A stretch of 64,000 bases of DNA from JBBTCX01 sp964494205 (GTDB lineage Bacteria > Planctomycetota > Phycisphaerae > UBA1845): contig CAZBRD010000018.1 of NCBI GenBank assembly GCA_964494205.1, positions 22,707-86,706 on the forward strand, given 5' to 3'. Shown piece after piece: positions 51,228 through 59,689 of the stretch. A model generated the notes under the pieces. It worked only from the letters and a program-made list of their open reading frames with translations, did no database searches and had not been told where the DNA came from. Each line of letters opens with the position of its first letter. Within the stretch, counting starts at the first letter, position 1. Both the position numbers and the translations under genes were made by a program.

Positions 51228-52400
51228 TTGCGATTACCGCTTATCTACAACTGGCGAAATCTCTTCGTGCGAAAACTCAGCACGCTGCTGACGTTTTCGG
51301 TCATTGCCATCGTGATATTCGTCCTCTCGGTCTTATTGTCCTTTGCTGCCGGAATTCAGGCATCGCTCGTGGCCACCGGTTCGCCGCAGAACATTCTGGT
51401 GCTCGCACGCGGCGCGACGTCGGAGAGCACGAGCCTGATCTTTTCCGATCAGGTGGCCAACCTGGTGCAGACGCCGGGTATCGCCCGCGATGAACAAGGA
51501 CAATTGCTGATCAGTCCCGAGACGTGTGTGCAGACTTCCACGCCGCGCCGTGATGCCACGAGTTCGCTGGCCAACGTGGCTGTGCGCGGAGTCGAAGACA
51601 CGGCCTTCGGGGTTCATCCTGAGGTTCGACTTGTCGAAGGAACTCGCTGTGAGCCTGGCACGTTGCAGATCGTCGTCGGCAAGGCCGCACGTGATCGGTA
51701 TGCGCAGCTCGATCTCAACGGTGAACTCTCGATGGGGCGATTGGGCAATCGCACGTTCAAAGTTGTCGGTGTGTTTGAGGCCAACGGCGGGGCGCTCGAA
51801 AGCGAAATCTGGGTGCCGCGCACGATCCTCGCGGACGTGTTTCAGCGGCCGATGATTTCGAGCGTCGTGCTGCGTTTGGAGGATCCGTCGAAGGCGGACG
51901 AGGCGATCGCCTACATCCAAGGCCCGACGGTCGACCTCGAAGCGAAGCTTGAAACTGACTATTACGAAGAGTTGACATCCAAAACGCGCGAGATCGTCGT
52001 GCTCACGTCGATTCTCATCGGCATCATGGCCATCGGCGCGACGTTCGCCGTGGCGAATACCATGTTCGCCGCCGTCGACGGTCGCAGACGCGAAATCGCC
52101 ATGCTTCGCACGATCGGGTTCAGTCGTGCCGCCATCATCACGTCATTTATGACCGAGTCGCTGCTGATCTGCTTCTTCGGCTGCGCGGTGGGACTCGGCG
52201 CGAGCCTGTTCGTTTCGGGATCGAAAAAGGACTTCCTCTCCGACACAACATGGACGGTCTTGGCCTACGAACTGAAAGTGACGCCGACGACGTTCCTCGT
52301 CGCACTTTGCCTTGGCACAGCCGTCGGAATCATCGGAGCCCTCTTGCCCGCACTACGCGCCTCGCGCACGAAGATTCTGGAAGCGCTTAGGAAAGCATGA
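51228..52400 (+). CDS. ABC transporter permease, MacB/FtsX-type (third of three)
   Basis: A 390-residue permease. TTG 51228 is chosen because it makes the N-terminus align exactly with that of the first gene (L-P-L-I-Y-N-W-R-N-L-F against L-P-L-S-Y-H-W-R-H-L-F); a TTG four codons earlier also fits. The MacB_PCD-type extracytoplasmic domain and ANTMFAAVDGRRREIAMLRT signature near the second helix follow. It ends the cassette; a dispersed repeat follows at 52468. Confidence 0.88.
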   Translation: MRLPLIYNWRNLFVRKLSTLLTFSVIAIVIFVLSVLLSFAAGIQASLVATGSPQNILVLARGATSESTSLIFSDQVANLVQTPGIARDEQGQLLISPETCVQTSTPRRDATSSLANVAVRGVEDTAFGVHPEVRLVEGTRCEPGTLQIVVGKAARDRYAQLDLNGELSMGRLGNRTFKVVGVFEANGGALESEIWVPRTILADVFQRPMISSVVLRLEDPSKADEAIAYIQGPTVDLEAKLETDYYEELTSKTREIVVLTSILIGIMAIGATFAVANTMFAAVDGRRREIAMLRTIGFSRAAIITSFMTESLLICFFGCAVGLGASLFVSGSKKDFLSDTTWTVLAYELKVTPTTFLVALCLGTAVGIIGALLPALRASRTKILEALRKA

Positions 52401-52467
52401 TTCTCGTACGAGTTTCGCATAGTTCTCAGGCAGTTGTCACGTGATTTTCGACGGTTCTTTTATTAAT

Positions 52468-52504
52468 CCCTCTCCCTTTTAGGGAGAGGGCAGGGTGAGG
52501 GTCT
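52468..52504 (+). repeat. Dispersed GC-hairpin repeat, copy 4 (CCCTCTCCCT family)
   Basis: CCCTCTCCCTTTTAGGGAGA then GGGCAGGGTGAGGGTCTC, one base different from copy 1. It follows the permease cassette. Confidence 0.85.
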
Positions 52505-52558
52505 CTGGAGTTCGATTGGGGTTTGCTTTCAGTCCTATTCAAACCTGTTCTTGTTTGC

Positions 52559-52999
52559 TCAATACTTTTCTGAAGTGGCCAAATCAAATCCCTCGTGTGC
52601 CGGATTTAGCGGGCACTTGCGGTACTCCGCGCGGCAGGCGTAGCAGGTCGTTACTTTTCCGATCACGAGATAGACGATCAGATCGACGAGGACCGCAGCC
52701 GCAAGGATAGACCAGCCGATGACCACGTTCGTGCGGAAAAACCAGATGGCAGCCGCGCCAAACGCGACCACCACAAACAAACCCAGTCGTTGCGGAAAAT
52801 CCTTGCGAATGAACAACTCGCGGCTGTTGCACACGGCGCATTGGTCGACGAGTTGTTCATTGCGCATCGACGGCGAGACGTTGATCGTGTGAACCTTGTG
52901 GCATCGCGGGCATTCCATCGTCGGGCCGCTGAACTCCAGCGGTTCATATTCGATGATGGCGACGCAGCCGTCGGTAGGGCAATGAAAGCGAATTTGCAT
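52559..52999 (-). CDS. Zinc-ribbon and membrane-helix protein
   Basis: A 146-residue protein from ATG 52999. The first part has C-x4-C (HCPTDGCVAIIEY) then MECPRCHKVHT, a possible four-cysteine zinc site, and a second C-x2-C (QCAVCNS). Two membrane helices (about 75-115) are followed by C-x2-C...C (TTCYACRAEYRKCP) and a conserved-looking end NPAHEGFDLA. The longer open frame (to 53239) lacks protein-like character. Function unknown; it is compatible with a small quality-control or redox adaptor. Confidence 0.7.
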   Translation of the reverse strand: MQIRFHCPTDGCVAIIEYEPLEFSGPTMECPRCHKVHTINVSPSMRNEQLVDQCAVCNSRELFIRKDFPQRLGLFVVVAFGAAAIWFFRTNVVIGWSILAAAVLVDLIVYLVIGKVTTCYACRAEYRKCPLNPAHEGFDLATSEKY

Positions 53000-53012
53000 A
53001 AGTGAATCAGGG

Positions 53013-53035
53013 TCGGGAGCGCGAACGACCGGTTT
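53013..53035 (+). repeat. Palindromic intergenic repeat, relative of 28216
   Basis: GTCGGGAGCGCGAACGACCGG, which pairs with itself (GTCG...CGAC; GAGCGC). It lies between two minus-strand genes. Confidence 0.5.
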
Positions 53036-53036
53036 C

Positions 53037-53840
53037 TCACATCGGCCAACCGGTTTCATACAGCAGGTACTGCCCGGCCAACTCCCCGACGTAGGCAAAA
53101 ATCGAACCGAAATACAAAATCCCCGTGGCTGACTGCGTCGCACGCAATCGCACACAGTCCGCCACCATGTACGCGAAGATCGCCGCTCCGACAAGCCCGA
53201 CGCCGATCCGCACCGATGCAACAATCCAGTTCTGCACAAGCTGCTGAGTCAGCGACGGCGCGTGATGGTGCATCGACCAGATGCCCAGCCCGCCGATGAT
53301 GATGACGCTAAGAACGCGAAGGCCGGTGGTGATCGACAGCGCACGGCTGAAATGTCGCAGCGGGGCGATGGTCATCTTGGTGGCTGTGAGGTACGCGTGC
53401 CCCAGCAGCCAAGCGATCGTGATGCTTCCGAGAAACAGCGAACTCAGCACCTGACTGATGCAGATGAACAGAACGAGCACAAACGTCGGCGGAAGATGGT
53501 TGGTGATCGCGAGTGACGAGCGAACGGCTGCGGCAATTCCCGCAACGCCGCCGATGAAGCAGATGATTCGCATCAAGCCCGACGCCTTCTGTGCGAGCGA
53601 CGCAAACAGCAACAGCGATGCCGCAGCCACCGACGCCGCCAGCCCCAGCGTGATCGTGCTCGTTGGCGTCAGATTTCCCCAGCCGCTTTCACGCAATTTC
53701 CAGATCGTCGGCCCGCACGCCAGCGCCAGCGTCAGTATGCCGATGAGCCGCAAGAACCGCCACGCGATCTGACGCAGCTTGGCTGTCGAAAGAACCGTGA
53801 GCATACCGCCCGCAACAGAATAAAGCAGGGTAATGAGCAT
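53037..53840 (-). CDS. Multispanning membrane protein of unknown function
   Basis: A 267-residue protein with about seven membrane helices spread over the whole length, and histidine-rich spots (SMHHHAPSLTQQ). No charged transport motif or catalytic signature is visible. The overall look is of a membrane enzyme or transporter component. Start ATG 53840. It lies between two zinc-ribbon genes on the same strand but without evidence of a shared operon beyond orientation. Confidence 0.7.
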   Translation of the reverse strand: MLITLLYSVAGGMLTVLSTAKLRQIAWRFLRLIGILTLALACGPTIWKLRESGWGNLTPTSTITLGLAASVAAASLLLFASLAQKASGLMRIICFIGGVAGIAAAVRSSLAITNHLPPTFVLVLFICISQVLSSLFLGSITIAWLLGHAYLTATKMTIAPLRHFSRALSITTGLRVLSVIIIGGLGIWSMHHHAPSLTQQLVQNWIVASVRIGVGLVGAAIFAYMVADCVRLRATQSATGILYFGSIFAYVGELAGQYLLYETGWPM

Positions 53841-53961
53841 TTAACGCGATGAACTCCGTTGACTGACGCGTGCGCGACGACCGCGCGAGAGATGAGAGCA
53901 TTGTGCGGGGAATGCAGCCGATACACAACTGGAGGCATCCGGCTTTCGGTGGGTTTCAAGA

Positions 53962-54537
53962 CTACGGACCGACGCCGGCGATCATGGGGTCCATCAGGAT
54001 CCGCAAGTCCGACTTGGCTGTCGTTGGCGTGACTTGTTGACCGTTAATCGTTGGATAGCCTGTGGCCTCGCTTCCATCTGCTGTCATCCATGTGCTGAAA
54101 ATAATATGGCCCCCTTTGCACGAGAAAACAATAGTGTACTTGTGGGGGCACGAAGTCGCGTTTGGTAATGAAGGTGATGGAGCGGAATGCATAGATGTAT
54201 ATCCCGGATAGCGAGGCATCCATTTGGGAGGGAGGGGTTGCCATCGTTTGAGCGTCAATGACTCTCCGCAAGTTTTGCATGTGAAATTTAGCGTCCCGAA
54301 TTGCCGTCCACGCGGTGCCGCGACGATCAGCAACAGCACGAAAGCAAATAGCCCAACCAACCGCCATCGCCACCGCCGCCAAACTCGAACCTTTGGCGAC
54401 GCAGCAAACGACTTCGGATCACCGTGATCAAACTTCCGCCCGCACTCCGGACAAACCGGCTGCTCCAGTCCGCGAAGTAGATAACCGCAGCCAAGGCAGC
54501 AGGCGGATTCGGGCGTGTTTTGCGGTAATATCATCAC
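53962..54537 (-). CDS. Zinc-ribbon single-helix membrane protein (paralogue A)
   Basis: A 191-residue protein. The N-terminal ribbon is C-C-L-G-C-G-Y-L-L-R-G-L-E-Q-P-V-C-P-E-C-G-R-K-F-D. A basic stretch (VWRRWRWR) precedes one helix (LVGLFAFVLLLIVAAP), and outside is a second C-x2-C (FTCKTCGESLTLKR) and a C-terminal region of unknown fold. It is about 60 percent alike by eye to the gene at 54657 over the first 110 residues, so the two are tandem duplicates. The ribbon type is widespread in planctomycetes. Function unknown. Confidence 0.75.
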   Translation of the reverse strand: MMILPQNTPESACCLGCGYLLRGLEQPVCPECGRKFDHGDPKSFAASPKVRVWRRWRWRLVGLFAFVLLLIVAAPRGRQFGTLNFTCKTCGESLTLKRWQPLPPKWMPRYPGYTSMHSAPSPSLPNATSCPHKYTIVFSCKGGHIIFSTWMTADGSEATGYPTINGQQVTPTTAKSDLRILMDPMIAGVGP

Positions 54538-54656
54538 GGGAGAATCTGTTGCTCCATAATCAACTTAATGGCGGGCTTTGAAATTTCTCTAAGTGACCTA
54601 CCGTTGTATTCGGAAATAATTTCAAGGGTGTAAAGAAATGTGCTGCCACTTCCTTG

Positions 54657-55085
54657 CTAGGTAAAATCCTCGCCGTATTGATGGATACATGGTTTTTGTG
54701 GATTCGTCGTGACGGCTGGAGTAGCCGCACTTTCCCATGTATACCCGGGATATTGAGAAATCCAACTCGGCGGCATTAGCCTGAATCGCCTAACTGTGAC
54801 TGATTCGCCACAATCGTAGCACTTGAGGTTAAGCCTCCCCAATTGATATCCGCGCGGCGCCGCAACAAACAGCACAATCCCCAACACGAACAGGACGACT
54901 AATCGATCGCGCCAATTTCGTAGGTACCGACCCTTGCGCGAAAGGGCGAATGACCTTGTATCGCTCGGATCAAACTTCCGCCCGCACTCCGGACAAACCG
55001 GCTGCTCCAGTCCGCGCAGCAAATATCCGCAGCCGAGGCAGCAGGCGGTGTCGGGCAGCGTCGTTGGCTGAGAGTTTTCCATCAC
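54657..55085 (-). CDS. Zinc-ribbon single-helix membrane protein (paralogue B)
   Basis: A 142-residue protein with the same ribbon (CCLGCGYLLRGLEQPVCPEC), basic stretch, single helix (LVVLFVLGIVLFVAAPRG) and outside C-x2-C (LKCYDCGESVTVRRF). It ends about 40 residues before paralogue A. The conserved PPSW/PPKW...PGYT motif is shared. Start ATG 55085; it follows the dynamin-like gene by 18 bases. Confidence 0.75.
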   Translation of the reverse strand: MMENSQPTTLPDTACCLGCGYLLRGLEQPVCPECGRKFDPSDTRSFALSRKGRYLRNWRDRLVVLFVLGIVLFVAAPRGYQLGRLNLKCYDCGESVTVRRFRLMPPSWISQYPGYTWESAATPAVTTNPQKPCIHQYGEDFT

Positions 55086-55103
55086 ACTAACCCGCCAGGT
55101 TGA

Positions 55104-56969
55104 TTAACGTTCGTTGTGGCGCCAGAGTTTGCGATTTATCTCGTGTAGACTTACAAAAAGCTCTCGAAACGGCTCCAGCATCGGGCCAAGAATTTCCGTC
55201 GTCAGGCATTCATCAATGTTCTGACTCGCGAGTGAATCGTTACGCGTTTTCGACATCAGGCGTTTGAGCTTGCGGAGGCTGCCGGAATAGAGCAGGGACA
55301 AGACCGCCACGAAAATCCCGATCACCACCAGCAGGCTTACGCCAAGGTGCAGTGCGCTCAGCGTCGAGACGATGTGATACGCACCCTCAACAAGGTCAAA
55401 CGAACCGCTGTTGCGATACATCTGCAACCCGCCCTCGAGCAGCGGCTGCACGATGGGAAACCACAGCAGAATGAACCACAGAAACGCCCGCGCGAAAATC
55501 GATGGCCTGCGACCGATCGGCCAAACCGCGTAGAGCAGGTCGGACTCGGTTCTTGAAACCAAACTGTGAACCTGCGCCTCAACGCGGCCGACCAAATAGT
55601 CTGTCGCCGGTAGTTTTTCGTTCAAGCCCGCGCGATCAACGACAGTGCCCATGTCGCTCAACAACCGCGAGTGAAGTGCGCCAACGCGCTCTGTTACGGA
55701 TCGACCATTCACGTCGAACGGATTCCGCGCCAGATACGGTTGCACATCCGCGCGCATGGCCAGCCCGCGGCCGATCAACCGCGACAACCAGCCGAACGGC
55801 CAATGCACCAATCGCAGCAGCGGCCAGTGCTCGACGCGTCGCTCAAGGATTTCGTCGGCCAGCTCGCGATCACTTCGCATCGATTTTCGAATGCCTTCCG
55901 CTACGGCCGAGCAGTAGTCGGGACCAAACGCCTCATTGAGAATCTGCTGCTGGTACGCGGGTTCGTTCACAGGCGCGAGCTGCTCGATCAAACGATCGAG
56001 TTCGAAGTGCTTGCGGATGAGCTGTGCATTGGCTTCGTGCTCAATGGACGAATTGGCCTGCTTGATGATTCGCGCCTGAGATTCAGAAACCGGCGAAAGA
56101 ACAACCGTCCGAAGTCGGCTCATCTCACCGGCTGCACGTTTCGCCACGTCCGTGACCATCGCGCGGTCGCTGGCAAACCGCTTCCAATCCGGATCATCCC
56201 ACAGCGCACCGATTCGTTTAACAAACATCGAATCACTGGGGAATGCGGCTGCTAGTTGGAATGATCGCCCGTTCTTCGCCACGAACCCCGCGCGTTGCAG
56301 GTGCTTCTGAAACCAATCGAGCTGACTCGCCCAGAACCGCTCAGCCGGATCACCATTGACGACGACTCCGGTTTTCGCGAGAGCATTCGTCGAAAAGTCA
56401 TCCGCCAGAAGTTCGTCAAGCTTGTTCAGCACGCAGTACGTGTTGCTCTCGTCCTTCAGCACGCTTCGCGTCATCTCGACCCACGCACGGTCGACGATTT
56501 TTCGCGGCGTCATGACCCAGACGATGCGATCGAGCAGGGGGGAGACCTGTCGCACGACGCGCAGATGATCGGCGAAGTCACTGTCGAAGTCGGGCATGTC
56601 GATCAGAATCAACGAGCGAATGGCTGCCACGTCGTGGAATGTGACATCGACAGTCACTTGCTCGGCAATCAGCCGCAGCCGCTGATGGAGGGCAGCCTCC
56701 GCATCGCGATGAATGTAAGCCCTCGGTCGCGACGTGCCTTCGCCGACTTCGTCGCGATCAACGCTGACCGTCGTGCCTGCGAGCGCGTTGATCAGCGTGG
56801 ACTTGCCCACATCCTTCCCGCCCAGCACACCGCAAACGACGAGGTCGTCGCACAGCGCGACGTCGGCCCCTTCCACGAGTGCAGCGGGTTGCTGGTTCAG
56901 CAAGTCCGCCAACCGCCGATTGATCGCGGCCAATTCGTTCGCGCGCGTGTCGATTGCGTGCGTTGTCAT
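55104..56969 (-). CDS. Dynamin-like GTPase (partner B)
   Basis: A 621-residue GTPase with dynamin-like layout. G1 is GKDVGKST at 51-58, G2 threonine near T79 (GEGTSRP), G3 DMPD at 124-127, and G4 NKLD at 182-185, all intact. A long helical stalk (about 260-470) leads to two membrane segments (LWFILLWFPIVQPLL near 485 and LGVSLLVVIGIFVAVLSLLY near 540), in place of a pleckstrin domain, as in bacterial dynamin-like proteins. ATG 56969 overlaps the stop of partner A as ATGA. Such proteins bind and remodel membranes; bacterial members are linked to fission, fusion or envelope stress. Start at 56987 would add six residues. Confidence 0.87.
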   Translation of the reverse strand: MTTHAIDTRANELAAINRRLADLLNQQPAALVEGADVALCDDLVVCGVLGGKDVGKSTLINALAGTTVSVDRDEVGEGTSRPRAYIHRDAEAALHQRLRLIAEQVTVDVTFHDVAAIRSLILIDMPDFDSDFADHLRVVRQVSPLLDRIVWVMTPRKIVDRAWVEMTRSVLKDESNTYCVLNKLDELLADDFSTNALAKTGVVVNGDPAERFWASQLDWFQKHLQRAGFVAKNGRSFQLAAAFPSDSMFVKRIGALWDDPDWKRFASDRAMVTDVAKRAAGEMSRLRTVVLSPVSESQARIIKQANSSIEHEANAQLIRKHFELDRLIEQLAPVNEPAYQQQILNEAFGPDYCSAVAEGIRKSMRSDRELADEILERRVEHWPLLRLVHWPFGWLSRLIGRGLAMRADVQPYLARNPFDVNGRSVTERVGALHSRLLSDMGTVVDRAGLNEKLPATDYLVGRVEAQVHSLVSRTESDLLYAVWPIGRRPSIFARAFLWFILLWFPIVQPLLEGGLQMYRNSGSFDLVEGAYHIVSTLSALHLGVSLLVVIGIFVAVLSLLYSGSLRKLKRLMSKTRNDSLASQNIDECLTTEILGPMLEPFRELFVSLHEINRKLWRHNER

Positions 56970-58747
56970 CGCTCGCTCACCTCGCAAAGCTGGCGGAGTG
57001 CGTTCATTTCTTCCGAAGCTTCCGGCAGGACCAGCGCATCAGCCTCGCCCCATGCCGCGTCTGCGATTCGCCGGGCGGCGACTTCCAGCGTCATGCGGAA
57101 TTCGCGGGCGGCCTCCTGCACTCTGGTGAACTCCGGGCTGCCGATCGCCTTCTCGCGAATCACCTCCATAAAGCGGGTGATCTGTCTGCCGAACAACGCA
57201 GCCGCACCGCTGGCAGCCGCAAGGTGCGTCAGCGTCGCGGCGATCGCGCCCTTCGCAGCTATGAACGTGAGAGCTGTGATAGGTCCCGGTACGGCGATCA
57301 GCACCACCGCGACCGCAGCCATTCCCACGCCTACGCCTGCTTTGACGTTTGGTGTCAACCCCTGGCATTCGCTTTCGACGCGCGCGTTCCATGCCTTCAA
57401 TGCCTGATCGAATCGCGTCGTGACCTGCTCAATTTCCGCTGGGATTGCGGCATCGTTGTTCGATTCAATCGCCGGAGCCTTCATCCTCGTCCACGCTTCG
57501 ATCTCGTGCCAAAACCGACTACCGCGAACCGCACGCGAGATTTCATGCTGTGCCCGCTGCGTCACCGAGCGACCATAATCAGCCGCAATCGACTGGCGAT
57601 CCGACTTGCGTGATTCGTCCATCGTCGAAACGCGCGATGGCGACAATATCGAACCAACAAGCGGAACCTGTCCGATCATTTTCTGAAGACGCTGTGCTTG
57701 GGCGTTGATCCACTCGCGCGTGTCGGTCGCGCGGAGCACCCGCCATACGACCTCAATCTGCCGTCGCTCGTCCGGCGTCATCAACGCCAACATGCAGTCG
57801 CGTTCGGTCGGAACGACTCGCTCGACAATGCCCGATAGTTGCCTGCGCAGCTCCATCGATCGCACGCGACGCTCTTCGTTCTGATTGAGTACATCGTTGG
57901 CAGCATCCGATGCGATTTGCAGCAGGCTCGTTGTTCGCTCATGGCGTTGGCTGGTGATGAATTGGTGAAGGGCGTCCAGCGTTCCCGGGGGAAATTTGCA
58001 AAATCCACGCCCTCTGCGGAATTCCAGCACGGTCGATCCTTCAAGCGACAGACGCTCCGCCTGCAAATGCAGTTGGGCTAGGTCTGAATCCGCAATGTCT
58101 CCCTCCTGCGTTCGATTGAACAAAGCATATCGTCGCTGACCGTAGCGAATCGACGCCTCGCGCAGCTGCGACACCGATTGTCGATCAAACCATCGCTCCG
58201 GATCGAGCACGATGATGATCGCATCAAACCAAGGCAACGAATGCAGCGTGACGTCGCCTTCAAGCAACGCAGCCTCCGACGTGAAATCGGGCGTATCAAA
58301 AAGCAACACATCGCGAAGCTGGTCGACCGTGTGGTGGACGACGGAGACTTGGTTCGGCTCGCCGATGGAATTTCCGTCGAGTTCAATCGCGACGCGATCG
58401 AGCCCAGGAAACAGGCCGCCAGTCAATTGTCGTTCAATTTCGTCGCGCTGACGTTCATGTACAGCCATGATCGGCCCGCGCGTGGCGTGCCCACGCGCGG
58501 TGATGAAACTGGCCAAATGCCCGCCGAGTAGATTATTGAATACCGTGCTCTTGCCCGAAGACGCACCACCGACAATGGCGACTAGCGGCAGATGTTTTGG
58601 GTTAGCCAGATTCCATCGCAGACAATTGACGACTTTGCGAACGGTGGCTGACCAAGGCAGTCGAACGTGTTCCTGAAGGTGTCCGCCCGTCGCCGCCAGT
58701 ATATCGAGTGCCCCGATCACTTTCTCTTGTACGTGCGAGTGAGTCAT
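56966..58747 (-). CDS. Dynamin-like GTPase (partner A)
   Basis: A 593-residue GTPase. G1 GASSGKST at 61-68, G2 threonine T89 (HATRGP), G3 DTPD at 151-154; G4 is degenerate (NRTQ at 211-214 in place of N-K-x-D), so nucleotide specificity may be altered. Helical stalk follows and a hydrophobic paddle (AAVAVVLIAVPGPITALTFI, AATLTHLAAASGAAALFG) near 480-530 should enter a membrane. Bacterial dynamin-like proteins often occur as two different neighbours that act as a heteromeric unit; the four-base overlap with partner B suggests fixed stoichiometry. Start ATG 58747; the next small gene ends 60 bases upstream. Confidence 0.87.
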   Translation of the reverse strand: MTHSHVQEKVIGALDILAATGGHLQEHVRLPWSATVRKVVNCLRWNLANPKHLPLVAIVGGASSGKSTVFNNLLGGHLASFITARGHATRGPIMAVHERQRDEIERQLTGGLFPGLDRVAIELDGNSIGEPNQVSVVHHTVDQLRDVLLFDTPDFTSEAALLEGDVTLHSLPWFDAIIIVLDPERWFDRQSVSQLREASIRYGQRRYALFNRTQEGDIADSDLAQLHLQAERLSLEGSTVLEFRRGRGFCKFPPGTLDALHQFITSQRHERTTSLLQIASDAANDVLNQNEERRVRSMELRRQLSGIVERVVPTERDCMLALMTPDERRQIEVVWRVLRATDTREWINAQAQRLQKMIGQVPLVGSILSPSRVSTMDESRKSDRQSIAADYGRSVTQRAQHEISRAVRGSRFWHEIEAWTRMKAPAIESNNDAAIPAEIEQVTTRFDQALKAWNARVESECQGLTPNVKAGVGVGMAAVAVVLIAVPGPITALTFIAAKGAIAATLTHLAAASGAAALFGRQITRFMEVIREKAIGSPEFTRVQEAAREFRMTLEVAARRIADAAWGEADALVLPEASEEMNALRQLCEVSER

Positions 58748-58807
58748 CGGGCGCTACGTCCGGTGGCAGGAGCCGTGGTTCTTGTGTAGGGAGTCGGTCG
58801 ACAACCC

Positions 58808-58975
58808 TCAGCGGCCCGCGAGCTTGACCGACACGACTTCGAGGTTGGGGTAATTGGCATATTGCGCGACAAGGCGCTGGGCTTCATCCGCGTCGTTCGC
58901 GAAGATCCGATACTGCCGCACCGGCCCCGGCTTCTTATCGTTGGGGTTCTTGAACCGATAATAAACGACATACAT
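58808..58975 (-). CDS. Small hypothetical protein
   Basis: A 55-residue frame: MYVVYYRFKNPNDKKPGPVR then QYRIFANDADEAQRLVAQYA and a C-terminal beta strand (LEVVSVKLAGR). The strand-helix-strand rhythm and reading-frame composition look like a real small domain. No membrane segment. It precedes the dynamin-like pair on the same strand by 60 bases and could belong to its transcript. Not recognised. Confidence 0.6.
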   Translation of the reverse strand: MYVVYYRFKNPNDKKPGPVRQYRIFANDADEAQRLVAQYANYPNLEVVSVKLAGR

Positions 58976-59183
58976 TCTCATTCAGGATCGACTCCACCTG
59001 CACAGCCGAAGCGAGCTAACCGCCGCAAACCCTTAAGGCCATTGGACTCCAACTTGTCCCGAGTCTCGCCAACAACACTCAAATCGTTCAGGGCCCGGTA
59101 CTTTAATGAAATATTCCAAACGCGTCGAACAATCCAGAACCCGCAACGATTCCCTGGATATCCCTTCGGAAAACTTTGCGCCT
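58976..59183. other. Intergenic stretch, no gene found
   Basis: Part of the roughly 700-base gap between the small gene at 58808 and clpC; apart from a doubtful small frame at 59184 and the clpC promoter at 59443 I see nothing definite. Confidence 0.4.
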
Positions 59184-59387
59184 TTATTTCTCGATAGTTG
59201 TCGCCGGGCCGGGTTTTTCGCCGTTCACAGGTTCTTCATACGCTTGCAAGCACTGGTCGATAAACCGTTGCACAGCCTCATCGTACGAGGGGGCCAACGC
59301 TTGTCGTTTTTCGTCGTTTGCGGCACGGGCTCCGTGCGCAGAAAACCGCCAAGCGACCAACGCAAAACAGTGAGTGCAACGTCCCAT
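59184..59387 (-). CDS. Possible small protein
   Basis: A 67-codon frame whose C-terminal part (EKRQALAPSYDEAVQRFIDQ) has amphipathic helix character and codon choice like the neighbours. There is no ribosome site before the ATG and the N-terminus (MGRCTHCFALVAWRF) is unconvincing. It may be chance coding. Confidence 0.35.
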   Translation of the reverse strand: MGRCTHCFALVAWRFSAHGARAANDEKRQALAPSYDEAVQRFIDQCLQAYEEPVNGEKPGPATTIEK

Positions 59388-59442
59388 TACGCGAATGAAA
59401 CAGTTCTGGGAATTATGCCAATCCGTCGTGACGTCGCGTTTA

Positions 59443-59471
59443 TTGATAGCCTATCACACGGGTGCTAGTAT
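59443..59471 (+). promoter_or_regulatory. Sigma-70-type promoter for clpC
   Basis: TTGATA (59443-59448), exactly 17 bases, TAGTAT (59466-59471). It gives a leader of about 210 bases before the clpC ATG at 59690, including a six-pair hairpin GTTCGC-AGACC-GCGAAC (59508-59524). Confidence 0.5.
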
Positions 59472-59689
59472 TACTGCAGAGGGCAAGGTCCCTTAAACTG
59501 ACCCTTCGTTCGCAGACCGCGAACTTGGTCGAAATCAAGTCGACGCGGGCGGGTGCGAAGCGATTGATCGGTCGATACAAAACGAACAAGTGGCCACGGA
59601 CGGTCGTCTTATAACAGTACCAAAGCGTCATCGGGATCGTTTGAGTAGAAGCGGGTACCCGGCGGCGTATCTATAGGAGTCGGCGGAGC

